Of a DNA stretch of 64,000 bases, positions 48,501 to 60,457 are shown in pieces. Every line of letters begins with the position of its first letter. The stretch's first letter is position 1. This DNA comes from Magnaporthiopsis rhizophila (Eukaryota; Ascomycota; Sordariomycetes; Magnaporthales; Magnaporthaceae). The translations under genes were made by a program, and so were the position numbers. The notes below the pieces were generated by a model. The model did no database searches and was not told where the DNA came from. It saw only the letters and a list, made by a program, of their open reading frames with translations. The stretch lies in NCBI GenBank assembly GCA_003049465.1, contig PYSS01000020.1, positions 186,001-250,000 of the forward strand, written 5' to 3'.

Positions 48501-49155
48501 CTGGCTGGGCCTAGCTCCTTCTTTGGATATGGATCTGAGCGTAATAGCCGATCTCGCTGCCCCGTGGGTCCAAAGTCGTTTCTTGGCCGCCAGGGTTTGG
48601 AAGAAAACCCTTCTCCCAAGGGCAGCCGAGTCTTCCCGCTAATTGGAGGTCCCCGTGTGGTAGGTACACGCTCTAATGGTGGCGGTTGTGGTGGACTCTT
48701 CTCAGGTGGTGGTGCCTTCGCTATCTCGTCTAAAGCCGCCTGGCGCGCAGCCAGCTCATGGGGCAGGAGGAAGTCGTCGCGGTCGGTCACAAGCCGAGGG
48801 GTCGAGGGCCTGTCTTGGCCTAGCCTTTGCCCGAAGAGTTTCTTGCCGAACGTCGGTCTTTTTGCAAAGCCCGAGCTCTGGGGGGTAGACGAGGGGTTGG
48901 CGGGGGCGACCGAGGACTCCCCAGACCGTGGCCCATCGTCTTGTGGGAGGGGTGCGTCGGCGGCGGAGTACCAGCGATGGTGTCGGAGAGCGGGCTGCCG
49001 GGGGACCCTGATGGCGCCTGCGCGAAGAGCCAGGGCGCAGGCGGCGCATATGACCCGGCAGTCCTGGCTCTTTGAGAGGGTCAGCGACAACAATTCGGGG
49101 CGTCGAGGTGGGCGGGCGGGCCCAGGCTCACCCTGGCAACACGATGTCTCATCAT
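45568..49155 (-). CDS. IFM1: Mitochondrial translation initiation factor IF-2
   Basis: Three exons: 49155-49132, 49069-45805 and 45719-45568, total 1,146 residues. The first exon encodes only MMRHRVAR. A 62-bp intron (GTGAGC donor, GCTGACC branch) joins it to SQDCRVICAACALALRAG, giving an Arg/Ala-rich mitochondrial presequence. Residues about 40-560 are low complexity. An IF2_N-like segment (VANLGEALGFKTEKFLQEL) precedes the GTPase domain. G1 is GHVDHGKT at 627-634, G2 lies at GGITQHIGAF, G3 is DTPGHAAF, G4 is NKAD, and SGK marks G5. Domains II-III and the C-terminal IF2 core (VFNINLRGRVYKN, CGIGFDGFQDLKVGD) follow. It recruits formyl-Met-tRNA to mitochondrial ribosomes. The N-terminal extension is much longer than in yeast Ifm1 (about 670 residues). 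The start is inferred from splice phase; no other ATG extends it. Confidence 0.94.
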
Positions 49156-49689
49156 GTTCGGTCTGCCGAGTTTGCGAAAGCCCGGGGTGGCATCTCGGCG
49201 TCCACGCGACTGAGAATGCCGCCGTTGAAGGCCGGAGAGCTCTCGCAGTTGTGTGGCGCTCGAGAATTTCTGACAGGGGTAGTGCCGCCCGACTAGGTCC
49301 CGCTATCTGCTCTTCGATAAGGTAAAGGGTCCACTATTTCCGCCGGCAAATGCCCCGCCAGGCACCGTCTGGTATTGCAATATCTCGTTGTAACGCCAGC
49401 ACACCGTGTTGTGGCCGGCCCTTGGTAGCGGAGAATTGCGTGCGGTCCAGGCAAGCAGCTTATAGTGCAACAGCATGATGGTTACAACCCACCTACTACC
49501 TACTTTATGGGATATATCAGGTTGTTTCTGGCTCAGGCTGCCCGCCTGTGGCAGGACAGATATAATCTTACATAATCACTTTCTCCACTCCATCCCTGTA
49601 TCAATAATGCCACTTCACAAAGCTTGATGAGATGGAAGCCCGCTCGCATCTCCAAGACCTGGAAGCCAACAAGAAGGCAAGCCAAAATC
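49156..49689. promoter_or_regulatory. Divergent intergenic region, mtIF2 and membrane protein
   Basis: About 530 bp separate the two starts; both promoters must be here. No specific site identified. Confidence 0.5.
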
Positions 49690-50820
49690 ATGGCGCCGGC
49701 AAAGCGCAACGCAAAAGTCCGTCTGGGCTCTGCAACAGGATCCAAGGGCAAATCTGACGGATTACCGCCGAAGCCGTACCGGTCCATCCCGGACAGCCTC
49801 CAGCCCTTCGCCTCGGAGCTCGACCCGAAGCATGTCTACATCGCCCACCTCGACTCCAAGCCGGTCGCCTTGAAGCGCAAGATCTTCCTGGTCCCCGTCG
49901 CCATCAACATCCTGGTCGCCGTCTGCTTCTTCCTGCGCCTCCGCTATATCGCCCCGTGGTACATGCAGCTCCTGCTGCCGGGCATCGACCTGACGCCGCT
50001 GCTCGGCGCCGGGACGGCGCAGCTCCTGGGCGTCGGTGGCGCCGCCCACGTGACCGACCCCACGATCGGCATCACGCCCTCCTCCATGACCTGGGGGCAG
50101 ATCGCGCTGCTGGCCCTGCGGCGCGGCTTCACCTTCGTCCTGGACGCGAGCCTGCTCGTCTTCGTCTGGCCGTGGCCCGTCGAGTTCTGCCTGGGCCAGA
50201 CGCACGGTAACCCGCTGCGCTGGCGCTGGCGCGTCGGCTTCCGCGACAGGGAGGTCTATGTCCGCCGCAGCCGCGAGTGGGACCGCGCCCTCGGCGACGT
50301 GCTCGACCCGGACTCGGCCACGGGCCGCATGGAGCTGAGCGTCAAGGTCCGCGCCGCCACCGCGCCGCTGCTGCTCAACGAGAAGACGGGCTACCTAACC
50401 ATGAACGGCGACTGGGACCTCGACTGGGCCGCCATGGTGCACGCCACGCGTCTGGTCGACAACAAGGCGCTCGCCCTCGACGCCTTCCGCCTCGTGGTGC
50501 TGGTGCACCATGCCGACCACGGATGGATGGTCATGGACACGGGCGCGGGGGCTGGCGGCGCCGCGTCGCCGCACGAGGACGAGCGGAGGCGGCAGGTGTT
50601 TGCCTTCCGGGATGCGTTGTCCGCCATCGGCAAGGAGGACCTCTTCTTCCGCTGGATCGAGATTGTGCAGTTCGAGGCCACACAGCCGGGCGGCCTCACC
50701 AAGGACAAGGAGGTCGCCGTCGCTCAGCAGATCCGAGACTTGTTTCAGGCCCAAGGCATCGACTTTGACGATTTTTGGAAACAAAGCGTTGGCTCCGATG
50801 GCATTGCGGGTATGGAATGA
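49690..50820 (+). CDS. Conserved fungal membrane protein, function unknown
   Basis: Single exon, 376 residues from ATG 49690 (context aaaatcATGGC). An in-frame ATG at 49627 would add 21 residues, but they look like leader. The basic N-terminus (APAKRNAKVR) is followed by PPKPYRSIPDSLQPF. Hydrophobic segments at about 65-83 (IFLVPVAINILVAVCFF) and 147-166 (FTFVLDASLLVFVWPWPVEF) suggest two membrane passes. Between them is LTPLLGAGTAQLLGVGG. The soluble C-terminal half includes REVYVRRSREWD, NGDWDLDWAAMVHATRLVD and FFRWIEIVQFE, and looks like a folded domain. I recognise no catalytic motif and cannot assign a family name. GC-rich codon use matches neighbouring conserved genes, so it is very likely real. 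Confidence 0.85.
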   Translation: MAPAKRNAKVRLGSATGSKGKSDGLPPKPYRSIPDSLQPFASELDPKHVYIAHLDSKPVALKRKIFLVPVAINILVAVCFFLRLRYIAPWYMQLLLPGIDLTPLLGAGTAQLLGVGGAAHVTDPTIGITPSSMTWGQIALLALRRGFTFVLDASLLVFVWPWPVEFCLGQTHGNPLRWRWRVGFRDREVYVRRSREWDRALGDVLDPDSATGRMELSVKVRAATAPLLLNEKTGYLTMNGDWDLDWAAMVHATRLVDNKALALDAFRLVVLVHHADHGWMVMDTGAGAGGAASPHEDERRRQVFAFRDALSAIGKEDLFFRWIEIVQFEATQPGGLTKDKEVAVAQQIRDLFQAQGIDFDDFWKQSVGSDGIAGME

Positions 50821-51242
50821 TGTCGCATATCTCAAGGCGTATTTTCGAAACAGCACGAACGAGCCCTCGCATTCATACCATGGGGGTAGATATTACCTAC
50901 TTTTTTCACGGATATACCACCAGTTTCGACGAGATACGCAGGAGTTCGGGTGCATCACATAGAAGGATATAGAGAGATGAATAATGATAATATTTTCGGG
51001 GCCACACATAGGTCACGTCAAACGGTGTCCCAAATGAGAAGAGTCGCGCACCGCAAATGCTCAGTTCGGCTCTATCGGTCCAGATGACGGCATGGATTTC
51101 CCCCAGTATTGAGATTGGCCGCCCACGCGGCATGAGGTGCTTCACGAGACCACAGGGCCAGCCGCCTGGCAAACGAGGTCTGCCCAGTTGGTAGGCACCA
51201 TGTACCGAGGTATCGACAGCTCAGACCGGCCTCTGTCTCGGC
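50821..51242. other. Convergent intergenic region
   Basis: 3' flanks of the membrane protein and the PP28-like gene. No gene seen. Confidence 0.6.
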
Positions 51243-51809
51243 TTATTTCTTTGTCGACGCAGCAGCGCCAAACTTTCGGGCCGGCGGCGCATCCTCCTCC
51301 TCGGACTCCTCCTCGTCTGAGCTCGGGGGCATGTCGCCGACCTCGACTTTCTTCTCGGCCTCGGCCGCCTTGGCGGCGGCGGCGGCCTTCTTGGCCTTCT
51401 TGGCGGCCTTGAGCTGCTCGCGTGTTGGTGGCTTCTCCTTCTTGGCCTTGGGAACCTCCTCCTCGTCCTCTTCTGACTCTTCGTCCTCTTCCTCGTCCTC
51501 CTCCGCAATGGTGCCGTCTTTGGGTTGCGCCTCCTCGCTCCACATGTTGACTTCGTTTCCGTCGTCATCGAGCGGCCTCAGGTCGCGCGAGAAGGACCTG
51601 CCACCTGGACACAAGAGCGCGGGTCAGCATTTGGTTGACTAGATAGTAGCACCCGCGATCGCATTGCAACCTGCGCCCCGCTGGGCTTTCGGAGGCGCGC
51701 AAATCGGAAGCGAAGTGAGGGCAAACAAATTTGGTTGCGACATACCTCCACGGCTATACTTCTTAAACTTTCCCCTGCCGCGCGAGCTGGTTCCCGCTTT
51801 TCCCGTCAT
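51243..51809 (-). CDS. Acidic PP28/PDAP1-like phosphoprotein
   Basis: Two exons, 51809-51746 and 51604-51243, joined across a 141-bp intron (GTATGT donor, GCTGACC branch), encode 141 residues. The start MTGKAGTSSRGRGKFKKY is basic, with a GGG/RSFSRDLRPLD motif. A middle acidic block (EEDEEEDEESEEDEEE) offers casein kinase 2-type sites. A helical KAAKKAKKAAAAAKAAEAEK stretch follows, then a second acidic block with SSDEEESEEED. This resembles the fungal proteins annotated as casein kinase substrate PP28 (human PDAP1 relatives), but it is short and lacks most of the human C-terminal coiled region, so the family label is moderate. The cellular role is unknown; the strong charge pattern suggests a ribosome- or nucleus-associated protein. 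Confidence 0.8.
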
Positions 51810-53247
51810 GTCCGCGTGAGGTGTGAGGTTGAGTTAGGTAGGCGTGGTGGGGTAATTGCCCGGTAGAGAGTGTGAAGATAGCCGAATGAGGCAAGTAGAA
51901 CGAGATGCGTTTGACCAGGAACGAAGTGAGTGTTGTGTCTAGCGCTCAGGAAATACAAACAAACGGTTGGGCAAGTAAGAAGCGAGGTCGGAGAAGTTGT
52001 ATGGGACAAAACCTTGGCTTGGTCAGGGTCACGACGAGGCGAGAGGAAAGGAACCCGTGGGGGTTAGAAGCAGAGAGCTCCGGGGTGACGGGAGGACAAG
52101 GCGATTTATTCTGTCGATCCTGGTACCACGGGGCCGCCACACCTGACCAAGCTACGGAGACTCGGGTATGGCCGAGGTATACGTTGAGGAGCACCAGGAG
52201 CAAGCAGCAATTGGATTCAGACGAGGCAGACAGGCACACACCAATCCCCACGACCCAGGAGCGCTGCTACGATGATTGCGAGCGGCCCCTCCAAGCTCTG
52301 AAGGCGGATCGCTGCCCCGCTAGCAAAACAGGCGAGGCCAAATGAGGAAAATGAAGGGGACTGGTATCTGGCGGACTTGCCCGTTACAACAGTCGACTGA
52401 CGGACGCCAAGCAACAATACCACAAGCTCCTGCCAGTCTCAGGCGCTTTGCTTCCACATAAAGTCGGGTCTAGACCCCGACAACAGGTCGACGAAGCGCG
52501 ATGCGCCTGGTGCGTGGAGCTGGCTCTGTGGGATCGGATCGAGTAGATATTACAGAGGCATAGCAACGAGAGTTGTGCACTACGGGATGGCGTTTCACGA
52601 ACCCCGCGTCAAGCTGTCTTGCTCCGAATCAGACGCTTGGGTGGGGGAGCTCCAAGCGCTGACCTAACTAATGCCAGCCGCGGCTGTGGATCCTTAATCA
52701 GCAGGACCCGCCCAGAACCACCTTTAAAATCTCTGAACCAGCGATTTTCTTTTTGTCTCGTTTTTCTTCCTCCTTTTTTCTTCTTCCTTACTGAAGACTC
52801 CTTCATATTCACTCTGGCTTACGCCCTTTCTTCAATGGCAGGTCTTGGAGGGGAAATTGGAGGATAGAGTAAAAAAAACGAGAACTTACCCTCTGGCTCG
52901 CTCGCGGCGGATTGTACGCAAGACGCTCGCTTTGGATGACCAGAGAAATTATCACTTTCGATACAATCAAAAAACATGAGCGGCTGGCTGGGAGTCACCA
53001 CACGCTGACTGGGCCGCCAACACGCCCCGATCAAGGAGCACGTATGGACGCATCGTAATTGCATTCCATATATTTGTGTCTACCTGCCGCCTAACCAATG
53101 TCGCGGGGATATACATATATGCCTGTCCCATTTACGCACAAGGAAAATCAAAACTAGGTAGCCCAAAAATGCGTCGCCGAACGCCATCAACATGATGGAT
53201 ATCGTGTGCGTGGCACACAACCTTGATCCGAAGACCGCTTCCAAGAT
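51810..53247. other. Intergenic, no gene seen
   Basis: Upstream flank of the PP28-like gene and 3' flank of the CoA-transferase. Short ORFs only; none has motifs. Confidence 0.5.
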
Positions 53248-55076
53248 TTACAGCATGGGTTTTAGATCGTCTGCAACCCTGAAAGGCGCCTCAGTCTTGG
53301 CCTTGACCTCGTCGACAGTGACGCCGTCGGCGATCTCGACAAGAGTCAGACCGTGAGCGAAGTCGACGTCGAAGACGGCCTGTGAAGAGAGGAATGTCAG
53401 TTGCGATTCTTAAAAGAGAGATACACAAGGAAAAATAAAAATAAAAAAAAACTCACAAGCTCGGTAATAATCCTCGACACGCAGGCCTTGCCCGTCAGCG
53501 GGAAAGCGCACTGCTTAACAATCTTGGGGTTGCCCTTGCGGTCCGTGTGCTCCATGGTGATGACGACCTTGGTCTTGCTCGGGTTGCTGACCAGGTCCAT
53601 GGCGCCGCCGAAGCCCTTGACCTTTCCGGGCAGCATCCAGTTGGCCAGGTCGCCGCTTGCGCTGACCTGCATGGCGCCCAGGATGGTCAGGTCGATGCGG
53701 CCGGACCGGATCATGCCGAACGACTCCTCAGACCCGAAGACGGCCGCTCCCGGTTTGAGCGTCACCGTCTCCTTGCCGGCGTTGATCAGGTCCGGGTCCT
53801 CCTGGCCCGCGCGCGGGTATGGGCCCAGGCCCAGGATGCCATTCTCGCTCTGCAGCTGGACGGTCACGTCGTCGGCCACAAACGACGGCGCCAGCATGGG
53901 CATGCCGATGCCCAGGTTGGCGTACATGCCGTTCTTGAACTCCTTGGCCGCCCGCCTCACGATGCGCTCGCGCTTGGCCGCCGAGTCGCCCGTGCCCAGC
54001 GCCGCCTTGGCCGTCGTGGCTTTATCTGCGGCGTCCCCGTCCGACGAAGAGGGCTCCTTGCTGAGCGTCACCTTTTCGATGCGCTTCTCGGCCGTGCTCT
54101 GCACGACGCGCTTGACGTAGATCCCGGGCAGGTGGACGGCCTCGGGCGGGATCTCGCCCGGCTCGACGATGTGCTCGGCCTCGACGATGGTGCACCTCGC
54201 GTTGCGGCCCATGGCGCCGTTGAAGTTGTGGGCCGACAGCCGGAACTGCACGTTGCCGAGCCGGTCGGCCTTGTAGGCCTTGACGAAGGCGTAGTCGGCC
54301 GCGATGCTGCGCTCGAGCAGGTACGGCTTGCCGTCAAACACCTTGACGTCCTTCGGGTACGAGAACTCGGCCGGCGTGCCGTCGGGTTTGTTGCGCAAGG
54401 GGAGCTCGCCCGTCTGCACCACGGTGCCCACGGCGGCGGGCGTGTAAAAGGCCGGGATGCCGCGCCCGCCCGCCGAGCAGCGCTCGGCCAGCGTGCCCTG
54501 GGGGGTCAGCTCCAGCTCCACCTTGCCATTCAGGTACATGCCCTCGAGCGTCTTGTTCTCGCCGATGTAGGACGCGATCATCTTGGAGACCTGGCCCGTC
54601 TTGAGCAACTTGCCGAGCCCGCTCGAGTCGGTGCCGGCGTTGTTGGACACGGCCGTCAGCCCCGTGACCTCGGGCTTCTTGATCACCTCGTCGATCAGCG
54701 TGTCCGGCACGCCCGAGAGCCCGAAGCCGCCGCAGAGCACGATCGAGTTCGACTTCATGTCCTTGAGCGCCTCGGCAGCCGACGGGTACACCTTGTCGAT
54801 CTTGGCTCGCCTCGACGTGGACGAGAAGGAGCGGGCGAGGAGGGCGGCATGCTGGAGGAAGCGGGTGCGCGCATGTCAGCATTGAGCCCGACAATGCCTA
54901 TCGGGGGACCCAGGAAAGAGGAAAGGGGGTGTGGTGCATCGTCTCGATTGGCGTGGTTCGCGGGGTCGGGGCTGGTCCGGAGGCGACTCCCCAGGGGAGG
55001 ACTGCAAGAAACTCACATTGCTCCCATACTTGGAATGCGCCCTTAAAATCCTCATGCACATTGCGGCAGACGGCAT
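53248..55076 (-). CDS. Mitochondrial succinyl-CoA:3-ketoacid CoA-transferase
   Basis: Three exons: 55076-55017, 54851-53457 and 53379-53248, total 528 residues, close to human OXCT1 (520). Introns of 165 and 77 bp have GTGAGT donors; the first has a GCTGAC branch. The N-terminus (MPSAAMCMRILRAHSKYGSN, then ARSFSSTSRRAKID) is a typical matrix presequence. The CoA-transferase A half starts YPSAAEALKDMKSN and has VLCGGFGLSGVPDTLID. The B half carries GIGMPMLAP and QSENGILGLGPYP. The glutamate in SENGILG, residue 356, is the family's covalent catalytic residue. The enzyme activates acetoacetate with succinyl-CoA for use in the TCA cycle; in fungi, relatives also act on acetate and propionate thioesters. 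Both subunit-like halves are fused in one chain, as in eukaryotes. Confidence 0.96.
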
Positions 55077-57120
55077 CTTGGCGACAAAAGAAAAAAAAGC
55101 TCCCCAGTTAGAGCGCCCAAGAAGATCGGGGCGGATCGGCGAGCGGTAACACTTGCGCAGCGGCGTTGGGGACTCGGCTACTCTCGGCAGTTGCGGCAGG
55201 AAGCTCGGTAGGTCGAATTCGCGCGGCACGTCACTCGAACAAAGGGTATATAACTATCGTGTCTACCACGAGGAAATTATGGAAATCCAGGAAGAGCGCC
55301 GAGAGAGATCAACTCCAAGAAAAACAAAGTTCAGAAGCCCGAGAATCGCTGCTCTTTTTGGGGTTATGGAGGTCCGGGATGTTGGGTCAGGCTGGGGTAA
55401 TGTAATGTGTGGCGGGGGACAAAGAGCGACCGCAACCACACCGTTGGCCGAGCCGAGACATCCCCCCTCGGGCAGTTTCCGAGTTTTCCGTTAGGGTGAT
55501 GTTTCGGGATCATACTTCGGCAGACGGGGGCTCTTTTCGCCAAGTAATGTATCAGTGCTACCAGATCAGCCCCGGTCGGCAGCGCCTAGGTGGGAGCAAC
55601 TGTAATCCCGTTGCTTTAGATCAGAATGGAGCGCCGCTGCTAGGGGACCCCTGTGGAAAAAAAAAAAATGGAAAAAAAAAAATGGAAAAAAAAAAAAAAA
55701 AACATAAAGGACAAATGATCTACCCATCAACGAGATAATGGTTCCTAAATCACCAGTTGGCCTTCACCATAGAAGTTCGGGACTGCCGCGGAAGAACCCG
55801 ACTGAACCCGACGCTGCTCCCTGGTGGAGCCACCGCAGCTACTACCGCCGGTATCGGACGCCGGCCGACACCGATCAGTCATGACGATGCCAGTATACCT
55901 TGGCGGACGCTTCTTTAACAAGCGAATGGAGAATGCAACTTGCGATAAATGTCTGTATGAGGAGGCGGGTGGTAGGTGCCTGGGTACCCTATTCATCCGC
56001 ATAGATGCATCAACTAAACCAAGCAGATCGAGACACGCAAAGCCTTCAACAAAGCGGCCAGCCCGGCCAGCCCAGTCATCATTCTCATCTGTTCGTATAT
56101 ACGGGAGTAAATTATCATGTACCACCGTCGTGCTTCCCATGAGTGATCCTTCCTTTTTTCGGTACGCAGAGGTTTGGCCGGGGGCATGTGTCCACTGCTT
56201 GTCCATCCACCAATAGTCTGCATCTCGGTTTCGCACACCTCCAAATAAAGATGACAGCAGATGCGACAATAGTGAAATAGAGACGGAGGGAAAAGAAACC
56301 CCCATGAGAAGCGGCCCTTAACCATTGCCACCCCAAGGCCAAACCGGCCATACCAGTACGCCGCCGCATCCGTACTCCCATAAAGACGACGAGAAATAAA
56401 ACGAAAAACAATCACAAGAAACATGCAAGGAAACTTGATAATAAGAAAAAGGCAAAGAAGATATAGGAGCAATAAGAATGCATGGGGCAGCAGGGAATTA
56501 AGACGAAAGAGTAGAGTGTCGCTCTTGCCAATCCTTTCCAATCAAACCAAATAGGTGGCCCAAACGAGGCACTCCGTAACTGGCGAGCATTAAAAGAACT
56601 CCCGAATGAATCCTGTGGCTGCTGACCCAAAGGAGGACGTGATCGCTGAAGCTTGACGCCGTCGGGTTCGGGGAAGGATGATGCGACTGGGGTGGGTTGT
56701 TAGGTCGCGGAAAATGTACTGGAAAATGCTCGGCCAGGGAACGTCGTAGGTGTACATGTATACTCGGTCAGCGCCGAAATGTGATGCCAATCACGGGCGG
56801 GTTCGTGATCGGTCTCTGGCAAATATGCTCGGAAGCCATCCCGTAGAACTCCAGAGTGCCTTCTCCAACGAGCCAAAGTGCGCGTGCTTGGAAATGCTGA
56901 AATGAACTCCGGAGCGCCCCCTCGTTGTTCAGATCTCTGTCTTGTAGTGCTCCTTGTCCGTAAATATACGCTTCGTGAATGCGGTCGTTCGTGTCGAAAA
57001 TCATTTGACAAGCCTGAACCGGCAGCGCCCGTTCTTCTAACATATTTCCGTCTGCCTCGTCGAGCGGATCGGATTGCCGTGCAACACAGGACCCGTTCGC
57101 CAAGGTAAGTGGTGCCTGTT
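55077..57120. other. 2-kb region without a supported gene
   Basis: Upstream flank of the CoA-transferase and 3' flank of the RBR ligase. Contains an imperfect A-rich repeat (runs of A separated by TGG) at about 55657-55702. No gene seen. Confidence 0.5.
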
Positions 57121-58890
57121 CTAGCGGCGGCTGGAGCCGGCCGGTGGCCCGATTTGCACGTTAAAGCTCCAACGGCCTGGGGAATCAGACGGGAAGTTAG
57201 TCCGGAAGTCGTGATATATCTTTTTTGCTGCCATGGTGACCATATGGAGAGGCACAAGAAAAACCTACCATCAGCCAGGTTTTGGGCCGTGTCCTCCAGC
57301 AAAATCACGCGACGGCGGTTGCAGTACGCCGTCTTGTCCATGATCTCGACCTTGAGAGTCGAGTCGTTGAGCTCCGACACGGGCTTCTCAAACATTTCTG
57401 ACAGGGCCTCGACCGCCATCTCCAGGTCCTTCTGGTTGTCCTCGAATATCTCAGTCAAGTTGTTACGGGTGAGATAGTAGGCGAAGGCGTAGGTCCACTT
57501 GAGCGTCTGGCGGCACGTCTGGAGCGCCTGGGAGGCTGCGTTGAGGTACTGGACCTCGATCCACGACATGCCCGACGCCGTCTGTAGCTGGATCATCTTC
57601 TTCTCCGTCTTGTTGTAGATGTCCTTGTCCAGGCGGGCCGACTGCTCGTGGTTTGCGTAGCGGTTGTAGTAATGCAGGTAGCGTTCCAGGGACAATCGGG
57701 ACTTTGCTTGGGCGTCGCGGGCGTCGAGCCCGCTCTTCTCCTCGTACCGGTTGCAGTTGTACCAGCTCGTGCCGTGCTCGGACCAGACACCCATGCACAT
57801 CCAACAGAACTCGTGCTTGCACTTGCGGCATGTCATGTGGTTGCAGCCGCCGTTCTTCTCGATGGTGGAGCCGCACCGCGGGCACTCCTTGGTGTTGGCA
57901 GAGATCCAGTTGGCCGTTTCCGAGTCGTCGGCACACTTTTTGAGCCACATCTTGACCAGCTCGCAGGGGGCTGGCTGATGGTCATTTAGGCTGCAGCCGA
58001 AGCAGAAGCGCGTCCTGCATTCGCACATGACCGTGGGGACGACCTTGTGCAGGTCCTTCTTCTTGACGGGGCAGTCAATCGCGTTTTGGCAGTCGGGCCC
58101 GGGGCACCACTTGAGTGTCTCCCTGTCTTCAACGTATGTCCTCTGTAGAAGCTCCCTGTACCTTTCGGACAGATTCGCCGTGACGAGGACGTCGAGGGAC
58201 CTGGCGTCTATGATGCGATGGCAACCGTCGCTCGGGCACTGTATTCTGGCCGCCTCGCCCTCCTCGCGGATCTTCTGGTCGAGGTAGTGGCGATAGCAGT
58301 CGACACAGTACCGGTGGCCGCACTTAATGGCGAACGTAAGTAGCCCCTCGCCGTCCTCGCAACAGATGTCGCAACAAAAGCCAGGGACGACTTCGAGTTT
58401 TGGCGGCCCAGCCACGCTGGGCCCCAGGCCGGCAGACTCGAGAACCTTCTTTGGCCTATCCATGTAGTCTTCCATCAGTCGCTCCTTGTTCCATCGGAAG
58501 TACCGCAGCAGAATGGCGGCATCTTCTTTCCGCATTTCCAGGATCATGTTGACCTCATCAATAAGGTCATCCTGCTGCTTCTGGAGGTTGTCGGGCGTGT
58601 AGACCCTGAAGGAAACATCGTAGGCAACCTTCCTCTTGGAGGCGATGTCCTTGGTGAGGTCGACGTCGGGTTCAGGGTCGAGGTCGGAATCGAAGTCTAA
58701 TCAAAGGACAGAGGGTGTGTGTGAGCGAAGAAAGACCAAGGCTGTGACGGAGAGACAGAGGATAGGCCAAGAGGGCTTGCTCGCATGCGACAATTTACTC
58801 ACCATCGGCACCCGAAAGGTCTTCGTTGTCGCTGAGGGCGTCCTCATCGCCGCTAGAGATGTTGGACATGAACTCGTCTTCTGAATCCAT
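57121..58890 (-). CDS. Ariadne-family RBR E3 ubiquitin ligase
   Basis: Three exons: 58890-58803, 58696-57269 and 57176-57121, total 523 residues. Introns (106 and 92 bp) have GTGAGT and GTAGGT donors and keep phase. The acidic N-terminus (MDSEDEFMSN, SGADDFDSDLDPEPD) precedes a UBA-like segment (AAILLRYFRWNKERLMEDYMD). RING1 starts near 137 (CCDICCEDGEG...CGHRYCVDC), IBR near 220-275 (CPGPDC...CECRTRFCFGC), and RING2 at 301-330 (CPRCGSTIEKNGGCNHMTC). The GGC cysteine, about residue 314, aligns with the catalytic Cys of HHARI. The C-terminal Ariadne domain runs from about 350 and ends WSFNVQIGPP. Family members work with cullin-RING ligases to prime ubiquitin transfer. Stop is in a small last exon. 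Confidence 0.96.
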
Positions 58891-60457
58891 GGTGTTGGGC
58901 GTCGGAGGCGCGGGCTGGGGAGCAGCAGAGCTGAGTATCCTTTTGTTGGGTGCGGCCTCCTTGGGTGTTGCGGAGGATGTCGTCGCCTCAGCCGCCTTCC
59001 GCTTTCTGGTGGTGGGAGGAATGGTGGAGTTTCGGGGCGCGGCTCGTCGGCGGAACTGACGAGCACACGAAAAAGTATGGGAAGAGAAGAGGGAAGAGGG
59101 GATGGGGTAGGTGAACGGGATGAAAAAAAAGGGTGGACAGCCGCCAGACTGGTCGTGGTCGATAGAGTGTCTGCCGACTCGTCGCTCGCCGGTCTGACTG
59201 TGGAACGGAGAAAGGGACTGAAGAGGCGGTTGGCACACAGATGAGGCGGCAGGCCGAATGACGCCAGGGGATCGGAAGGGGCCGGGCCCGAAAGAGTCAC
59301 GACGATGACTTGGGTGGCGGAAAGGAGAGATTGGGTGGGCGCTAGGGCGGGCAGGGTTGGGTTGGCGGCTGGTCAGGCAGACAGATGGGCAGGCACCGAA
59401 GTAAATCGAGGGGAAAGCCGGCCAGTGCAGTCGTCGTTGCTACCTCACAAGGAAGAGTGGGACTCGAATGGGGGCGGCCAAGGTGGGTTTTACATACGGG
59501 CTTTGGCAAGCGTTGGGCAAAAGATCAGGATGTTTTGCACCACAATACCAACAAGAGATATCTCAGCGTTGAGTCGGGGCTGTTTTCTCTGCAAGGCGGT
59601 TTCGCAGCCTGATTGCTTCTCGAAGGGAGACGGGATGGAAAGGGGCGTGCTTGGTGCTGGGATGCTTGGAAATGCGGGCGGCGGGCAGCACAAACGCAGG
59701 CGGCCGTCGAGGCACAGACCAGACATGGGTCATGGGCGGGCGTCGGCTATTTGGTGCGACAAGGGGCGCGCACTGTGCCAGCTCTTTTGAGCAAGCAGAG
59801 CAGAAGCACGGCTGAGCCATGCACGGTTACTCAGATCACAGTGCCAGTTGGACCTTTCCAGCCCAGTGGCAGTGGGTCTCCTTGCCGCAAGTCATTCAGC
59901 TCGCGGCCAGCCCCCCGAAAGTTGTCGCGCTCTCCGACGGGCAGGCACGCGGGGAGCCCGGGGTCGCTAGAAGCCAATAGGATCGGCCTACCCAATTGGG
60001 TGTGGCGCACATGATATGGCCCTGTGCAGTCCAACGCTGACCTCAAGGTTTCAACGCTGCGAGGACACGGGATTATTTGTCGACTCAGGGTTGCAGTTTC
60101 GGTCAGATCCGACACGGGTCTCTTTAATGTCATTGCTTTTCAGATACCGTGCTCTCTTGCATACCTGCCCAGAGTATTGGAGATGGGATGCCTACAGTAC
60201 AGAAGCACACATTTGGCAAACCTCAACTCCTGCGAGATCATCCCTTATTCCTCGGGTAGATCTACCTACCTAATGAAACAAGAAACAAAGCGTGGAGGGA
60301 GTGTGTTCCCGCGTGGAACGTGTCAGAAATACATTAGAACCCCGAGCTGCCTGCATGGTCATGCCGTCTAGTCTGGTCTGGTCTAGTCTCATCACTGTCA
60401 AAGCCAGGCCGCATGGAGCCTCCATCCTGCATGCACACTCGCCCGGTGCCTGCGTTT
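58891..60457. other. 1.6-kb region without a supported gene
   Basis: Upstream flank of the RBR ligase and 3' flank of the peroxiredoxin gene. No gene seen. Confidence 0.55.

Noticed and set aside
47925..49325. Long plus-strand open frame (466 codons)
   Set aside because: Antisense shadow of the mtIF2 gene; GC-rich codon bias keeps the opposite strand open.
53547..55046. Plus-strand open frame (499 codons)
   Set aside because: Antisense to the CoA-transferase and has no motif.
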